Part shown: positions 27,100-35,523 of the stretch, piece by piece | Layout: the number at the start of each line of letters is the position of its first letter | Position numbering within the stretch: the first letter of the stretch is position 1 | Assembly: GCA_963667855.2 (NCBI GenBank) | Contig: CAXXKI010000009.1 | Coordinates: forward strand, 162,642-226,641 | Source of the DNA: G963667855 sp963667855 | GTDB lineage: Bacteria > Planctomycetota > Phycisphaerae > UBA1845 | Direction: 5' to 3' | DNA length: 64,000 bases | Position numbers and translations under genes: made by a program | Notes under the pieces: generated by a model | Database searches by the model: none | Seen by the model: only the letters and a program-made list of their open reading frames with translations | Told to the model about the DNA's origin: nothing

Positions 27100-27650
27100 A
27101 GCGGATGTCCAAGGCTGGACAAATATTTCTCTGCAGCAGAGGGGTTCTCCGCATAACGTGTGGCGACCTCACTAATAACAGTATTGGCAACAGGATCACG
27201 TTTTCCTTTGAATGTACCCCGCTTAATTTTAAGTTTCGTATGGGCATATGCGAAAATATTGAAAAGCAACTTGCGTTCAAACTGTCGAAACTGTTGCCGA
27301 GGACATGCGTGCAAATATAATCGGTAGTTCTGCACATCTTCGCGTTCATTAAACCAATGATCAAGAAAACCATTTTCTCCTCTTGTTGATTGATTAATGA
27401 CCCAAGTTGGTAAACTCAAATCCTCGGTATGATCCTTCATCTTATGAGAATAACCAACATGCCTTCTCGTTAATGCACTCAACATCCAAGCTACTTCCTC
27501 ATCAAACGATTCAAATGCATTCAAATCGTCCCTCCTATTCTTAATATGATTTCTGCATACTTCATCTATCGTGCTCCTATCCGGTAAGTATCCTTCAGTT
27601 AGGAAAACGGATACTTCCGGATGAGGCTTACCTGCTGTTATCCATACCAT
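27051..27650 (-). CDS. unknown protein, convergent with the winged-helix gene
   Basis: A 199-residue protein rich in charged and aromatic residues, without signal peptide. Segments such as RQFRQFERKLLFNIFAYA suggest helices. Not recognised. It lies antisense to the flow of the surrounding operons and its 3' end overlaps the neighbouring gene by 49 bp. No convincing ribosome binding site before the ATG at 27650, so it may be an independent cargo gene. Confidence 0.5.
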   Translation of the reverse strand: MVWITAGKPHPEVSVFLTEGYLPDRSTIDEVCRNHIKNRRDDLNAFESFDEEVAWMLSALTRRHVGYSHKMKDHTEDLSLPTWVINQSTRGENGFLDHWFNEREDVQNYRLYLHACPRQQFRQFERKLLFNIFAYAHTKLKIKRGTFKGKRDPVANTVISEVATRYAENPSAAEKYLSSLGHPLYLSEGRVARSHKSLP

Positions 27651-27836
27651 CAAAATATCGGATTTTGAGCTCTTAAAAACCTTTCGGTTTTATTGTCTTA
27701 GGATCGATATATCTCGAATTGACATCACGTTTTTTTCACACACCCGAAGAATAAGTACATAGTTTTCGAAGCAAGACCCGCGGTAAAATTCGTCCTGGTA
27801 ATGCAAATGGTGATTAACTATCAAGGTAGGTGAATC

Positions 27837-28304
27837 ATGAATGAAAAAAACGTCAAGCTCCAGCTCAGGAACAGCCAGAATAATCGATCGCTCGTTAATG
27901 TCAACCACAAACAACCAAAAATCTCCCAGCTAACCGCCTATCTGCTGGAACAAGTACTTTCCAATCATTCGAATGGGTTTACATTCGATCCCCGAAGATT
28001 GGTATTTCCAACCTTCGCCCCCAATAGCTACGTCGTTTCGCTGTTTGGGTACGAAAGAAAATTCACACATTCGCCGACCTGCACCGAATTAAATCTCTGG
28101 CTTACTGAACATTGGTCGGTGATACAGCAACAGGGACACTACATCGGCGGATGGTTAGATCGAGGATACTATTACTTGGACATATCCATTGTGATAGTCG
28201 GACTTAAGGAAGCATTAGACTTCGCTCGAGCTAACAGGCAAAAAGCTATCTTCGATCCATATAACGGCATTTCAATACCTGCTGCTCCGAGTATTGCGGC
28301 ATAG
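27837..28304 (+). CDS. unknown protein, first gene of the TerY-P / HerA-nuclease operon
   Basis: A 155-residue soluble protein. Asn-rich N-terminus, then SQLTAYLLEQVLSNHSNGFT, CTELNLWLTEHW and a C-terminal VIVGLKEALDFARANRQ helix. It has no recognised family. AAGGTAGGTG lies 5 bases before the ATG. It opens a long run of same-strand genes (27.8-35 kb) and so is probably the first gene of that operon, with its promoter in 27654-27836. Confidence 0.55.
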   Translation: MNEKNVKLQLRNSQNNRSLVNVNHKQPKISQLTAYLLEQVLSNHSNGFTFDPRRLVFPTFAPNSYVVSLFGYERKFTHSPTCTELNLWLTEHWSVIQQQGHYIGGWLDRGYYYLDISIVIVGLKEALDFARANRQKAIFDPYNGISIPAAPSIAA

Positions 28305-28409
28305 CTTACTAACGTAGTCGAAAGGCAAACAGAACGCAGAAAACGCAAATAATAAATGTAGATCCTCTTTGTTTTCAAGATGGACAAATAGCGATTAAAG
28401 GTTAAACCA

Positions 28410-28589
28410 ATGAATCCCTGGAAAAAAAGCCTTTTAGATTTCTGCAGAAACATAGTTCGCTTCGGCTTGTGGTTTGCCTTAGCGTTAAATGCAGTAATGC
28501 TTGCTATTTTCTCTATCGTGTTCACGTACCAGCTCCTTACACATTTTTGGTCTTACTGTAGACGTACGATTTTTAACGGCGAATGGTAA
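28410..28589 (+). CDS. single-span small membrane protein
   Basis: A 59-residue protein, MNPWKKSLLDFCRN..., with one strong transmembrane helix (about 17-42) flanked by basic residues and an aromatic C-terminus. AAAGGTTAAACC upstream is a weak ribosome binding site. It overlaps the next frame by 7 bp. Small anchor protein; it may tether the complex to the membrane, as do two other small membrane proteins later in the operon. Confidence 0.5.
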   Translation: MNPWKKSLLDFCRNIVRFGLWFALALNAVMLAIFSIVFTYQLLTHFWSYCRRTIFNGEW

Positions 28590-29023
28590 TAAGAACGGAT
28601 TCGAATTCGATGAAGCCTATACGAACTGAGAAAAAGCAAGAAGTTGTCTACGATAGTTGGACAGGCATTCCACATCCGCTTCAAGACCAAGAGACAGATC
28701 ATTTTATAACTTCCCAAGGGAGTGTTGAATCACAGACTATTGGAAGACAAATCGCTTTACAGTGTGGATGCCTAAAACCTGCCGGAGGTTTCTGTAGCGA
28801 ATGTGGGGCACTCGTGTGCATAGATTGTTTTGGTCATTGTAATAACTGTTCTCGCCCACTCGGAGGATGCCACTCGATACTTGTCAATAATCCAGACGGT
28901 ACCCGAATTCGATTATGCCAAGCTTGTCACGATAGCAGTAAACGACGCGAAGCTCGGCAACGAATCTGGCGAACGCTACTTAGCCCATTCGTAAAGTTTG
29001 AGGAGGATTCAAATGCCAAATGA
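28583..29023 (+). CDS. Cys-rich zinc-binding protein of the HerA-nuclease operon
   Basis: A 146-residue protein. The middle has four or more CxxC pairs (CGCLKP, CSECG, CIDC, CNNC, CQACH) from about 50 to 115, consistent with two treble-clef or B-box/FYVE-like zinc sites. Start at ATG 28583, overlapping the small membrane gene, or ATG 28610. Its end overlaps the ATPase gene start by 11 bp, so translation is coupled. Probably a nucleic-acid or protein-binding accessory subunit. Confidence 0.65.
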   Translation: MVIRTDSNSMKPIRTEKKQEVVYDSWTGIPHPLQDQETDHFITSQGSVESQTIGRQIALQCGCLKPAGGFCSECGALVCIDCFGHCNNCSRPLGGCHSILVNNPDGTRIRLCQACHDSSKRREARQRIWRTLLSPFVKFEEDSNAK

Positions 29024-30359
29024 AATACCTCAGCTAATCCAAGATATGGTGTATGCAAAGGAAAATTGTCTACTCGAAGACCGAGAGGGCAGAGCGTATC
29101 AACGTATTTTCGATGCGAATGTAGCTGACAGCTTTATCGTCGCCGAACTCCAAAAAAGAGTCAAAAACCACAAGATAGCCCAGTTTTGTAGTGGAGTTTT
29201 TCCCATTCCCAAAACTGAAGGTGGAGATTTCGTACAAGGGATCAATCAAAACGGTAGCCAAATTAGCTTCCCACGCCAGTATCTCAATGCCCATTGCCTG
29301 ACAGTAGCAGGATCGGGATCAGGAAAAACTAATAAGGCCCTATTTCATTCACTGCAAATCATCCTGGGAATAAAGGGAGCATGGCTTTTCGATTGTCGTA
29401 AGGAGGAGTATCGGAAAATCCAGCCATTACTAACTCACACCGGCATCAACCTAATCATCCTACCTATAAGAGATATGCGTTTTAATCCGCTCCAGGTGCC
29501 TCACGGTGTGCAGCCAACCGATTGGATTCCTCGCATTTCTGATTTATTGGTAATGGTACTGAACGCTCCTCCGCGAGCCAGTAAACTCCTTGAAAGTATG
29601 CTGCACAGCCTATTTACCGAATTTAAGGTATTCGACGGAGCGAACGAATACCCAACGCTGTTTGACCTTTTTATCGCAATCCGTGATAACAACAAAGCCA
29701 ACCCGCAGGCTCGTCTTGCTTTATTGGATAACCTGGAACCTCTACTCGCTTCACTTGGTCCCGAGGTGCTGGCATATCGAAGAGGTTGGTCCTCTTTTGA
29801 CCTGGCTAATTACACCATTAACTTCGTTTTAAGCGGGGTCTCTGAAACCGCGCAAAACCTTATCCTGAATAGTTTATTACTCGCAGAGTTTACTTCTCGC
29901 GTTGCGCGTGGAATATCCAATCCAAGCCTTGACCTTTTTATATCAATCGACGAAGGACAACGGATAGTCTCCAATTCAAGCTCCTATCGCAACGCACTAA
30001 CCGACCTCTGGCCGCTCGTGAGAGGAACGGGAATCGGACTGGATATTTCGGTACCAACCGCACACGATCTAACACCGGAGGCACTGAGTTTCACCGCTAC
30101 TAAATATCTCGGACGGTGCGGGTCGGCTACTGATTATGAATCAGTAGGGCGATCAATGGGGCTTACCCGCCAACAACTTGACTGGGTGTTTCATAACACA
30201 CGTCCTGGACGATTCGTCACTCAGCTTGGAGAGGGAAATTGGCGTAGACCTTATGTGTTGGATATCCCGTTAATATCGTTTGAAGGAACAAAGAAGCCTG
30301 AAACTCCCCGCAATAATCCGCTAGAAGGACTATTAACCATGAAGACAGAGAGGGCGTAA
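29013..30359 (+). CDS. HerA/VirD4-like ATPase (stand-alone form)
   Basis: A 448-residue protein. Walker A GSGSGKT near residue 100 (AGSGSGKTNKALFHS), Walker B LFISIDEGQR near 312, and a C-terminal region with FHNTRPGRF. The family covers HerA-like DNA translocases and T4SS coupling ATPases. It matches the ATPase part of the 646-aa fusion protein in size and motif order, but lacks the winged-helix and nuclease parts, which follow as separate genes. ATG 29013 is preceded by GAGGAGG 6 bases upstream. Likely hexameric DNA or protein motor. Confidence 0.75.
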   Translation: MPNEIPQLIQDMVYAKENCLLEDREGRAYQRIFDANVADSFIVAELQKRVKNHKIAQFCSGVFPIPKTEGGDFVQGINQNGSQISFPRQYLNAHCLTVAGSGSGKTNKALFHSLQIILGIKGAWLFDCRKEEYRKIQPLLTHTGINLIILPIRDMRFNPLQVPHGVQPTDWIPRISDLLVMVLNAPPRASKLLESMLHSLFTEFKVFDGANEYPTLFDLFIAIRDNNKANPQARLALLDNLEPLLASLGPEVLAYRRGWSSFDLANYTINFVLSGVSETAQNLILNSLLLAEFTSRVARGISNPSLDLFISIDEGQRIVSNSSSYRNALTDLWPLVRGTGIGLDISVPTAHDLTPEALSFTATKYLGRCGSATDYESVGRSMGLTRQQLDWVFHNTRPGRFVTQLGEGNWRRPYVLDIPLISFEGTKKPETPRNNPLEGLLTMKTERA

Positions 30360-30363
30360 AACA

Positions 30364-30753
30364 ATGAGAACAAAATACGATAATCAGAAACATCCAGATC
30401 TTATGAATCTACCGATTATCCCGGCAGACGAATTTCTCGGTGTAGACAACCCTCTTAAGACGCCCGCACCTACAAAGGCTAGGGAGACGATGTCAGCCGT
30501 TTTCGAGGACGAACGCGAGTATCGTTTCTGTAAGAAAATCATTGAACAACCTCTGCTTCCGTCAAGTCAGTACCCGAAGCTTGTAGGCATTGGTATTCAA
30601 ACGGCGGTCAAGATACGAAAGAAGCTAATCGCCCAAGGTTACATCAAGGAACGAGCCGTCGACTCTTCGGGCCGCGGTCGAAGTACGCTTCTAGTGGAAG
30701 CTACACCGGCAGGAATTGAAGCGGTAGATATGTACGAAAAAGGAGGGAACTAA
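30364..30753 (+). CDS. winged-helix DNA-binding protein of the HerA-nuclease operon
   Basis: A 129-residue protein. Residues about 45-125 form a MarR-type winged helix: KKIIEQPLLPSSQ, GIGIQTAVKIRKKLIAQGYI, RGRSTLLVEATPAG. It starts 4 bp after the ATPase gene and ends 3 bp before the nuclease gene. It corresponds to the winged-helix segment inside the 646-aa fusion. Probably the DNA-binding subunit of the complex rather than a classical regulator. Confidence 0.7.
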   Translation: MRTKYDNQKHPDLMNLPIIPADEFLGVDNPLKTPAPTKARETMSAVFEDEREYRFCKKIIEQPLLPSSQYPKLVGIGIQTAVKIRKKLIAQGYIKERAVDSSGRGRSTLLVEATPAGIEAVDMYEKGGN

Positions 30754-30756
30754 GCC

Positions 30757-31203
30757 ATGAGAGGTAAAGGATTTCACACTCTGCTCGTGGAGAAAGCAGC
30801 CGAGGTTTTCTTAAAACACCGGTTTCAAATCGAAAGGGAATGCCCACGTCGATTGCCGGATGGAAGCATTGATTTCCTAGACATCCTGGCCGTACGAGAT
30901 CGATTGGAGATAGCTGTTGAAGTTGAAACGACGCCGCGTAACGCGGTTCACAATATCTCGATGGCAATGAAACTGGACATACCGTTAATGATGATAGTTC
31001 CCAACAAAACGGTCAGAAACACTGTGCTTAAGCGGATTGACGGGCAGCTGGAGCAAACCGGTCAGCAGTTTTGGATTCTGCTCCCAGATGAGTTGCCACA
31101 AGTACTTACGAATTGTTTTCCATATTTTCCGACAGCGAATAACCCTCTGGAAAACAAAAAACAAATACCAATGACTGCAATTAAGGGAAGGAATCGAACA
31201 TGA
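30757..31203 (+). CDS. PD-(D/E)XK-like nuclease subunit
   Basis: A 148-residue protein. LPDGSIDFLDILAV provides the Asp (about 46-50), and the following strand AVEVETT provides the paired Glu (about 60-65), in the same way as VEVETG in the 646-aa fusion. A helix (AVHNISMAMKLDIP) and a further strand LMMIVPN complete the fold. The usual Lys position is Glu/Thr, so activity is uncertain. Its stop overlaps the next start (ATGA). Third member of the split ATPase / winged-helix / nuclease set. Confidence 0.65.
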   Translation: MRGKGFHTLLVEKAAEVFLKHRFQIERECPRRLPDGSIDFLDILAVRDRLEIAVEVETTPRNAVHNISMAMKLDIPLMMIVPNKTVRNTVLKRIDGQLEQTGQQFWILLPDELPQVLTNCFPYFPTANNPLENKKQIPMTAIKGRNRT

Positions 31204-31436
31204 AAATCCGCTGGACGAATGTATTCGTTTTCGGCATGACCATCGCCGTAATCCTTCTGTTTAAAGAATACGGATCAGAAATAATCGGATTCTTAAGAAG
31301 CATGAAGAACATCGGACCAGGACACAGTACTGAGGAGAAAACAATTGGCCTAATGGCTTTCGGTCTCATCGCGATTCTTGTCGTTTCGATAGTGAAGATT
31401 ATTACGCAGACTAGCCAGAAACATCGCGAAGAATAA
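31200..31436 (+). CDS. small two-span membrane protein
   Basis: A 78-residue protein with two hydrophobic helices (about 6-22 and 48-68) joined by a charged loop. Its start overlaps the nuclease stop by 4 bp (ATGA). Probably a membrane anchor for the complex. Confidence 0.6.
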   Translation: MKIRWTNVFVFGMTIAVILLFKEYGSEIIGFLRSMKNIGPGHSTEEKTIGLMAFGLIAILVVSIVKIITQTSQKHREE

Positions 31437-31461
31437 CCGCGAATAACAACGTCGAGTGATC

Positions 31462-31482
31462 ACAGACAGAACGTCTGTCTGT
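31462..31482 (+). repeat. intercistronic hairpin
   Basis: ACAGACAGA (31462-31470) pairs perfectly with TCTGTCTGT (31474-31482) around an ACG loop. It lies in the 97-bp gap between the nuclease-side and kinase-side genes. No T-run follows. It may be an mRNA processing or stability element separating the two halves of the operon. Confidence 0.5.
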
Positions 31483-31533
31483 TTACGGAGATAGTGCGCG
31501 CCTGATTGGCCGCCCCAAAAGGAGATTTCAATT

Positions 31534-32346
31534 ATGCCTTATGAACAAAAAATCAGTAGACAAAAACCGGGGCTCGTTGTCGCTGTCCTTGACGACAGCC
31601 CCAGCATGAAGGAAACACTTACCGGCACGTCAGACGCTCGCTACCTGTGGGTAAGTCGCTTGTTCGGAATAATTCTTAAAGAATTACTTGCCCGGTCCAC
31701 GGATATGAAAGGAAACGGGGTAGTTATCAAACCTCGTTATCATTTGCTAGTTATCCGTTACGGTTCGTATCCTGAAGTATGGGGAGGCGAAATTCTAAAT
31801 ATCGAAAAGGCTGTAGAAAAATATTCCTCGGAGGGCGGTTCACTCGATTTGTGCGGAGGAATAAGCGGTACGGATACTCGAGTAGCCCTCGAACTCGCCT
31901 ACGATCATCTTAAACATGCTGTCAAAGAACAACGCTTCAAAGACTCTTTTCCTCCGATGGTGTTTCATCTTTCGGACGGTGAATCTCACACTGACGCTTC
32001 AGCTGTCGCCCACAAAATCATGAATCTAAGCACTACCGACGGGAATGTGCTATTAGCCAATGCTTATATCGGAACGCAAACCAATCTCGCCTACGGCGGT
32101 CCGGAGGATTTCACCGGATACGCAACTGAATCAGAAGCTGGTCCGAGCGAGGACAATCTACGACTCTTCAACATGAGCAGTTCCATACCTGCCAGTATCC
32201 GCCAAAACCTAATAAGTGATGGAATCTTTCCAAACCTTCGCCACAACGCACGGCTGTTTTTCGATGTGCGAACCAAGGAGATGCTCAAACAAACCATTCA
32301 AGTTGTCGGCAGTCTCGGCTCTCGAGCAGATCGAACGAAGGAGTAA
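31534..32346 (+). CDS. TerY-like vWA-domain protein
   Basis: A 270-residue protein. The N-terminus has a vWA MIDAS motif DxSxS (LDDSPSMKETL, about 19-25), then HLSDGESHTDAS near 147-158 with the second MIDAS region. The remainder fits a single vWA fold. In TerY-P triads a vWA protein, a PP2C phosphatase and a kinase form a phospho-signalling unit; the next two genes encode exactly these. AAGGAG 8-9 bases before the ATG. Confidence 0.8.
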   Translation: MPYEQKISRQKPGLVVAVLDDSPSMKETLTGTSDARYLWVSRLFGIILKELLARSTDMKGNGVVIKPRYHLLVIRYGSYPEVWGGEILNIEKAVEKYSSEGGSLDLCGGISGTDTRVALELAYDHLKHAVKEQRFKDSFPPMVFHLSDGESHTDASAVAHKIMNLSTTDGNVLLANAYIGTQTNLAYGGPEDFTGYATESEAGPSEDNLRLFNMSSSIPASIRQNLISDGIFPNLRHNARLFFDVRTKEMLKQTIQVVGSLGSRADRTKE

Positions 32347-32350
32347 TCCA

Positions 32351-33535
32351 GTGAATTCAAATGAACTAATAATGAAAGAAGCTTTCGATGTCCTGACTGT
32401 GGTCTCGCCTTCATGCTGTGGAGATGAACCGAAAGACCAGGATAGGGCTCGTTGGTTTCCAGCTACTCACGTTGCCTGTGTTGCAGATGGTGTAACTTCT
32501 TCTGCACACAGCGAAAAAGCTGCCGAATTAGTATGCAATCTTAGCCCGATCCTTTTCAGCGGTACTCCTTCGGAACGGCTAGGTGCTATTAGTGCCGTGC
32601 TAACCACTCAACGCATTGAAGCACAAAAATCACCAATAGACTTACCTTCAGACACCGTTGATTCGATGAAATCCATTTTACTTGAAGCGGTTAAGGTTCG
32701 TTTGGCTCAATCATTCCAAACCACCTTCGTTGCAACCTGTATTACCCAGGCGGATGACGAATTAGCTATCGATATTTGCGCCTGTGGGGATAGCGGATTC
32801 TTTGCTTTTTCGCCTGACGGTGATCTATTGTCCACTTATCCAGATTTTGATAAACCTTTAGGAGACAATCCATCCAATAACCACAGAATGATGAGCTTTA
32901 GTCCTGGCGACGAATTACTCGTAAAGATTGTTGAGCGAGTATCAGAGAGACCCGACCTCCAAAACCAATTATCCATTAGTTCTCAAACAGCTCATAACTG
33001 GTTGGTGTGTCGCCCATTGGATCATTGTGGAAAGCGAACTGGAATCACTAACAAATGCGTTGACAAGATGTTCAACATTGCTCTAAACGAAGAACTTGTA
33101 GCTCCTCGTCATCTTATCGGTGTAACTCCCAATAACATACGCAAGGGATATTGTGCGTTACCGTATTCAAGTCTGATTAAACAAACTGCAAAAACTCCCT
33201 CGCAAACCATCTTCGACGACAAAGGAGCCGTAACAGCAGTCCTGCCGGATCATTATCCAAAGCGATGGACTTACCGACAAGAGAGGTTTGCAAAAAACAC
33301 CAACTTTATTCTTTGCTCCGACGGGCTCTATGAAGCGTTTCGTAACCCAAACGAATTATGGGAATGGTTATACGATAACGAAAGTTCACTAGCGGATATT
33401 CAGCTGAGGAAACAGATTCTTCGAGAATTACATGAACGTCGTGATCGAGCTAAAGGGGACGATGATATCTCGTTTGTTTGGATCAAAGAAAACCTATTAC
33501 ACAAGGAACAAACCAATGAGTACAGTACTGGATAG
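32351..33535 (+). CDS. PP2C-family protein phosphatase of a TerY-P triad
   Basis: A 394-residue protein. PP2C motifs: CVADGVTSSAHSE (about 40), CACGDSGFFAF (about 140), LCSDGLYEAF (about 320) and DDDISFVW (about 370). These Asp residues bind the two metals. GTG start at 32351 with GGAG 7 bases upstream, 4 bp after the vWA stop. Its last 20 bp overlap the kinase gene. It likely removes phosphates placed by that kinase, with the vWA protein as partner. Confidence 0.85.
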   Translation: MNSNELIMKEAFDVLTVVSPSCCGDEPKDQDRARWFPATHVACVADGVTSSAHSEKAAELVCNLSPILFSGTPSERLGAISAVLTTQRIEAQKSPIDLPSDTVDSMKSILLEAVKVRLAQSFQTTFVATCITQADDELAIDICACGDSGFFAFSPDGDLLSTYPDFDKPLGDNPSNNHRMMSFSPGDELLVKIVERVSERPDLQNQLSISSQTAHNWLVCRPLDHCGKRTGITNKCVDKMFNIALNEELVAPRHLIGVTPNNIRKGYCALPYSSLIKQTAKTPSQTIFDDKGAVTAVLPDHYPKRWTYRQERFAKNTNFILCSDGLYEAFRNPNELWEWLYDNESSLADIQLRKQILRELHERRDRAKGDDDISFVWIKENLLHKEQTNEYSTG

Positions 33536-34628
33536 ATGGTTAAAAAGCAGTAAACCTGCTGAGATAAACTCTCACATGTTACGTCCTCTGCAGAACCCCT
33601 CTCTTTCAGGTACTGTACTTGGCGTGGAAAGAGGACAAGCTCAGGCGTATTTTGTGGAAGACGAGAAACAAAGAACCTGGGTCATTAAGAAATTCCTCCA
33701 AGGTCGTGATCCCGGAATATCGTACCTACAGAGCATTGCTGGCGTATTACCAACTCATCCAGCACTAGTTGTTGGAACCGAACGTCGTGTATTAAGCAGC
33801 GATGATCTCGGAAATGCTGACCGTTCATATCATGACCAAGGATTAGCAGATTGGTTGAACGGGGCAGTATTAATGCCTGCTGCCGTTGGTGAAGCATGGT
33901 CAAGCTTGGCCGATGATCTTCGCGAAGGCGATATTACTCTCCCCCTCGACGCTCGGCTTGCACTCGCATGTGAATTAGCCAATGTAATCCATACGCTGGA
34001 AAAATCTGAATGTAGCCATCGGGATCTTTCCTCTGGAAACGTGTTTGTTAACTTGAAGGGAAATCAAATCGCGTTGATCGATTTTGATGGAGTATATCAC
34101 GACAGCTTAGCACGTCCATCTTCCACAACTGCAGGAACAGAAGGTTACATCCCCTCATTTGTTTGGAAAGGAGAAAATCCTGATGTAACGAATACGTATA
34201 CTGCATGCGCAGACCGCTTTGCATTGGCTGTATTAGTCGCCGAATTGATAGTTATGGATCGAGACAGCCCACTTTTCGGAGACGGTGGTTTACTTGATCA
34301 GTCAGACATTCGTGCTCGCCGAGGTAAGAGTATTAACCATCTTACGGAACGACTGAACAAGAGCTATCGACCATTTACACCGCTATTTGAAAAAACTCTA
34401 AACGCCAAATCATTTGAGGGCTGTCCGACTCCGAGAGATTGGATTAATGCATGCAAAACAACGAAACCCGTACAGAAACTCACACTTACCGATTTGGAGG
34501 ATGTATCTCCAAAAGATTTCGCCTTACTCCTCGAACAAGTACGGCAAGGTAATGCCGAAAATAAAGCAATCGCTAATCGAATCGTGTTCCCTACTCCAGA
34601 ACTTCCTAATGACCCTTGGGCGGCTTAA
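33516..34628 (+). CDS. protein kinase of a TerY-P triad
   Basis: A 370-residue kinase. ATP-site Lys in TWVIKKFL (about 56), catalytic loop SHRDLSSGN (His168-Arg-Asp170), and LIDFDGV (189-192) with Asp in place of the usual Gly of DFG. Activation segment AGTEGYIP. Start at ATG 33516, with AAGGA 9 bases upstream; it overlaps the phosphatase. The last 70 residues (KLTLTDLEDVSPKDFALLLE) look helical. With the vWA and PP2C genes it forms the triad linked elsewhere to Ter or ATPase/nuclease systems. Confidence 0.85.
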   Translation: MSTVLDRWLKSSKPAEINSHMLRPLQNPSLSGTVLGVERGQAQAYFVEDEKQRTWVIKKFLQGRDPGISYLQSIAGVLPTHPALVVGTERRVLSSDDLGNADRSYHDQGLADWLNGAVLMPAAVGEAWSSLADDLREGDITLPLDARLALACELANVIHTLEKSECSHRDLSSGNVFVNLKGNQIALIDFDGVYHDSLARPSSTTAGTEGYIPSFVWKGENPDVTNTYTACADRFALAVLVAELIVMDRDSPLFGDGGLLDQSDIRARRGKSINHLTERLNKSYRPFTPLFEKTLNAKSFEGCPTPRDWINACKTTKPVQKLTLTDLEDVSPKDFALLLEQVRQGNAENKAIANRIVFPTPELPNDPWAA

Positions 34629-34669
34629 ATAATTAACGTAAACCATTATCTATTACAAGGAAAATACTT

Positions 34670-34972
34670 ATGTCATATTACCCAATGAATATATTAGACT
34701 TACCGCCGTTTCTTATAGTATTCGCTATTGATAGCTGGTTTGCGTCGGCAATTGCCATAACTGTAATACGCAGGATAAATGATCTTAACAAATCGTGTAG
34801 AATCACTGAGTTAACTCAGTTAATCGAGATTCCAGTGCATTGGTTTACAGAGAGATGGAATCAACGTACAGGCCGCCATATCACGGTCGGGCAAGCTTGG
34901 ATTGCCGTAATCGTTACCATGATAGTCATACGTCAAGCTTTATGTCTCATGCTGACATATAGAGGTAGTTAA
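34670..34972 (+). CDS. small membrane protein closing the TerY-P operon
   Basis: A 100-residue protein with two hydrophobic helices (about 12-34 and 76-95) and an amphipathic middle. AAGGA 8-9 bases before the ATG. Third small membrane protein of this operon. Function unknown. Confidence 0.5.
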   Translation: MSYYPMNILDLPPFLIVFAIDSWFASAIAITVIRRINDLNKSCRITELTQLIEIPVHWFTERWNQRTGRHITVGQAWIAVIVTMIVIRQALCLMLTYRGS

Positions 34973-35014
34973 TCGAAACGGACAGCAGAAACTAGTGGAA
35001 AGCGCCTTTATAAA

Positions 35015-35272
35015 TCAGCTTTTATACGCACGTTTTCGATGGTCAAACTTCAATAGAATGAGTTCTCCGTCACGAACTGCATAAATAATGCGAAATGGTT
35101 TCAGATAAAGAGAACGCTCACCTCGCGTATATCGTAGAGGTTTACCAACTTGGGGATTAGTCAAAATCTTTTTAACTGTGCTTGTAGCTTCTTCAAGAGG
35201 AAGGAATCGAGATGTCGAGTTTGTTTCAAAAAGACTGGAGATCGAGTGATTCGCGTGATCACCTGTTACCAA
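35015..35272 (-). CDS. RelE/ParE-superfamily toxin
   Basis: An 85-residue protein with the ParE/RelE end pattern: VGKPLRYTRGERSLYLKPFR, then IIYAVRDGELILLKFDHRKRAY. RelE proteins cut mRNA in the ribosome; ParE proteins target gyrase. Its start overlaps the antitoxin stop by 7 bp. Downstream partner of the AbrB-type antitoxin. Confidence 0.8.
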   Translation of the reverse strand: MVTGDHANHSISSLFETNSTSRFLPLEEATSTVKKILTNPQVGKPLRYTRGERSLYLKPFRIIYAVRDGELILLKFDHRKRAYKS

Positions 35273-35517
35273 GTCTCCATCTCTCTCAAAAACTCATTGC
35301 GACTCTTGGTAACTCCTTTTCCAGCATCAATATCTTTCCAGATGTTGTTCAGCTCTTTAAATTCTTCCTGTTCGTCATTCGTCAATCCCTCTATCTCTTT
35401 AAGGATTATAATGTTGTTTTTTCTAAATACGGCAAACGCGGTTCCAACAGCAAGATGTTGCCTTATGGCCTCGGGGATTACGACTTGCCCCTTCGTACTC
35501 AGCTTTGTGATCTCCAT
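35266..35517 (-). CDS. AbrB/SpoVT-type antitoxin
   Basis: An 83-residue protein. The N-terminal swapped-hairpin domain (MEITKLSTKGQVVIPEAIR) is a typical AbrB-type DNA-binding module. The C-terminal part is acidic and helical, and would bind the toxin. A perfect 17-bp palindrome lies 6 bases before the start, a likely autoregulatory operator. Confidence 0.85.
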   Translation of the reverse strand: MEITKLSTKGQVVIPEAIRQHLAVGTAFAVFRKNNIIILKEIEGLTNDEQEEFKELNNIWKDIDAGKGVTKSRNEFLREMETW

Positions 35518-35523
35518 ATTGAG

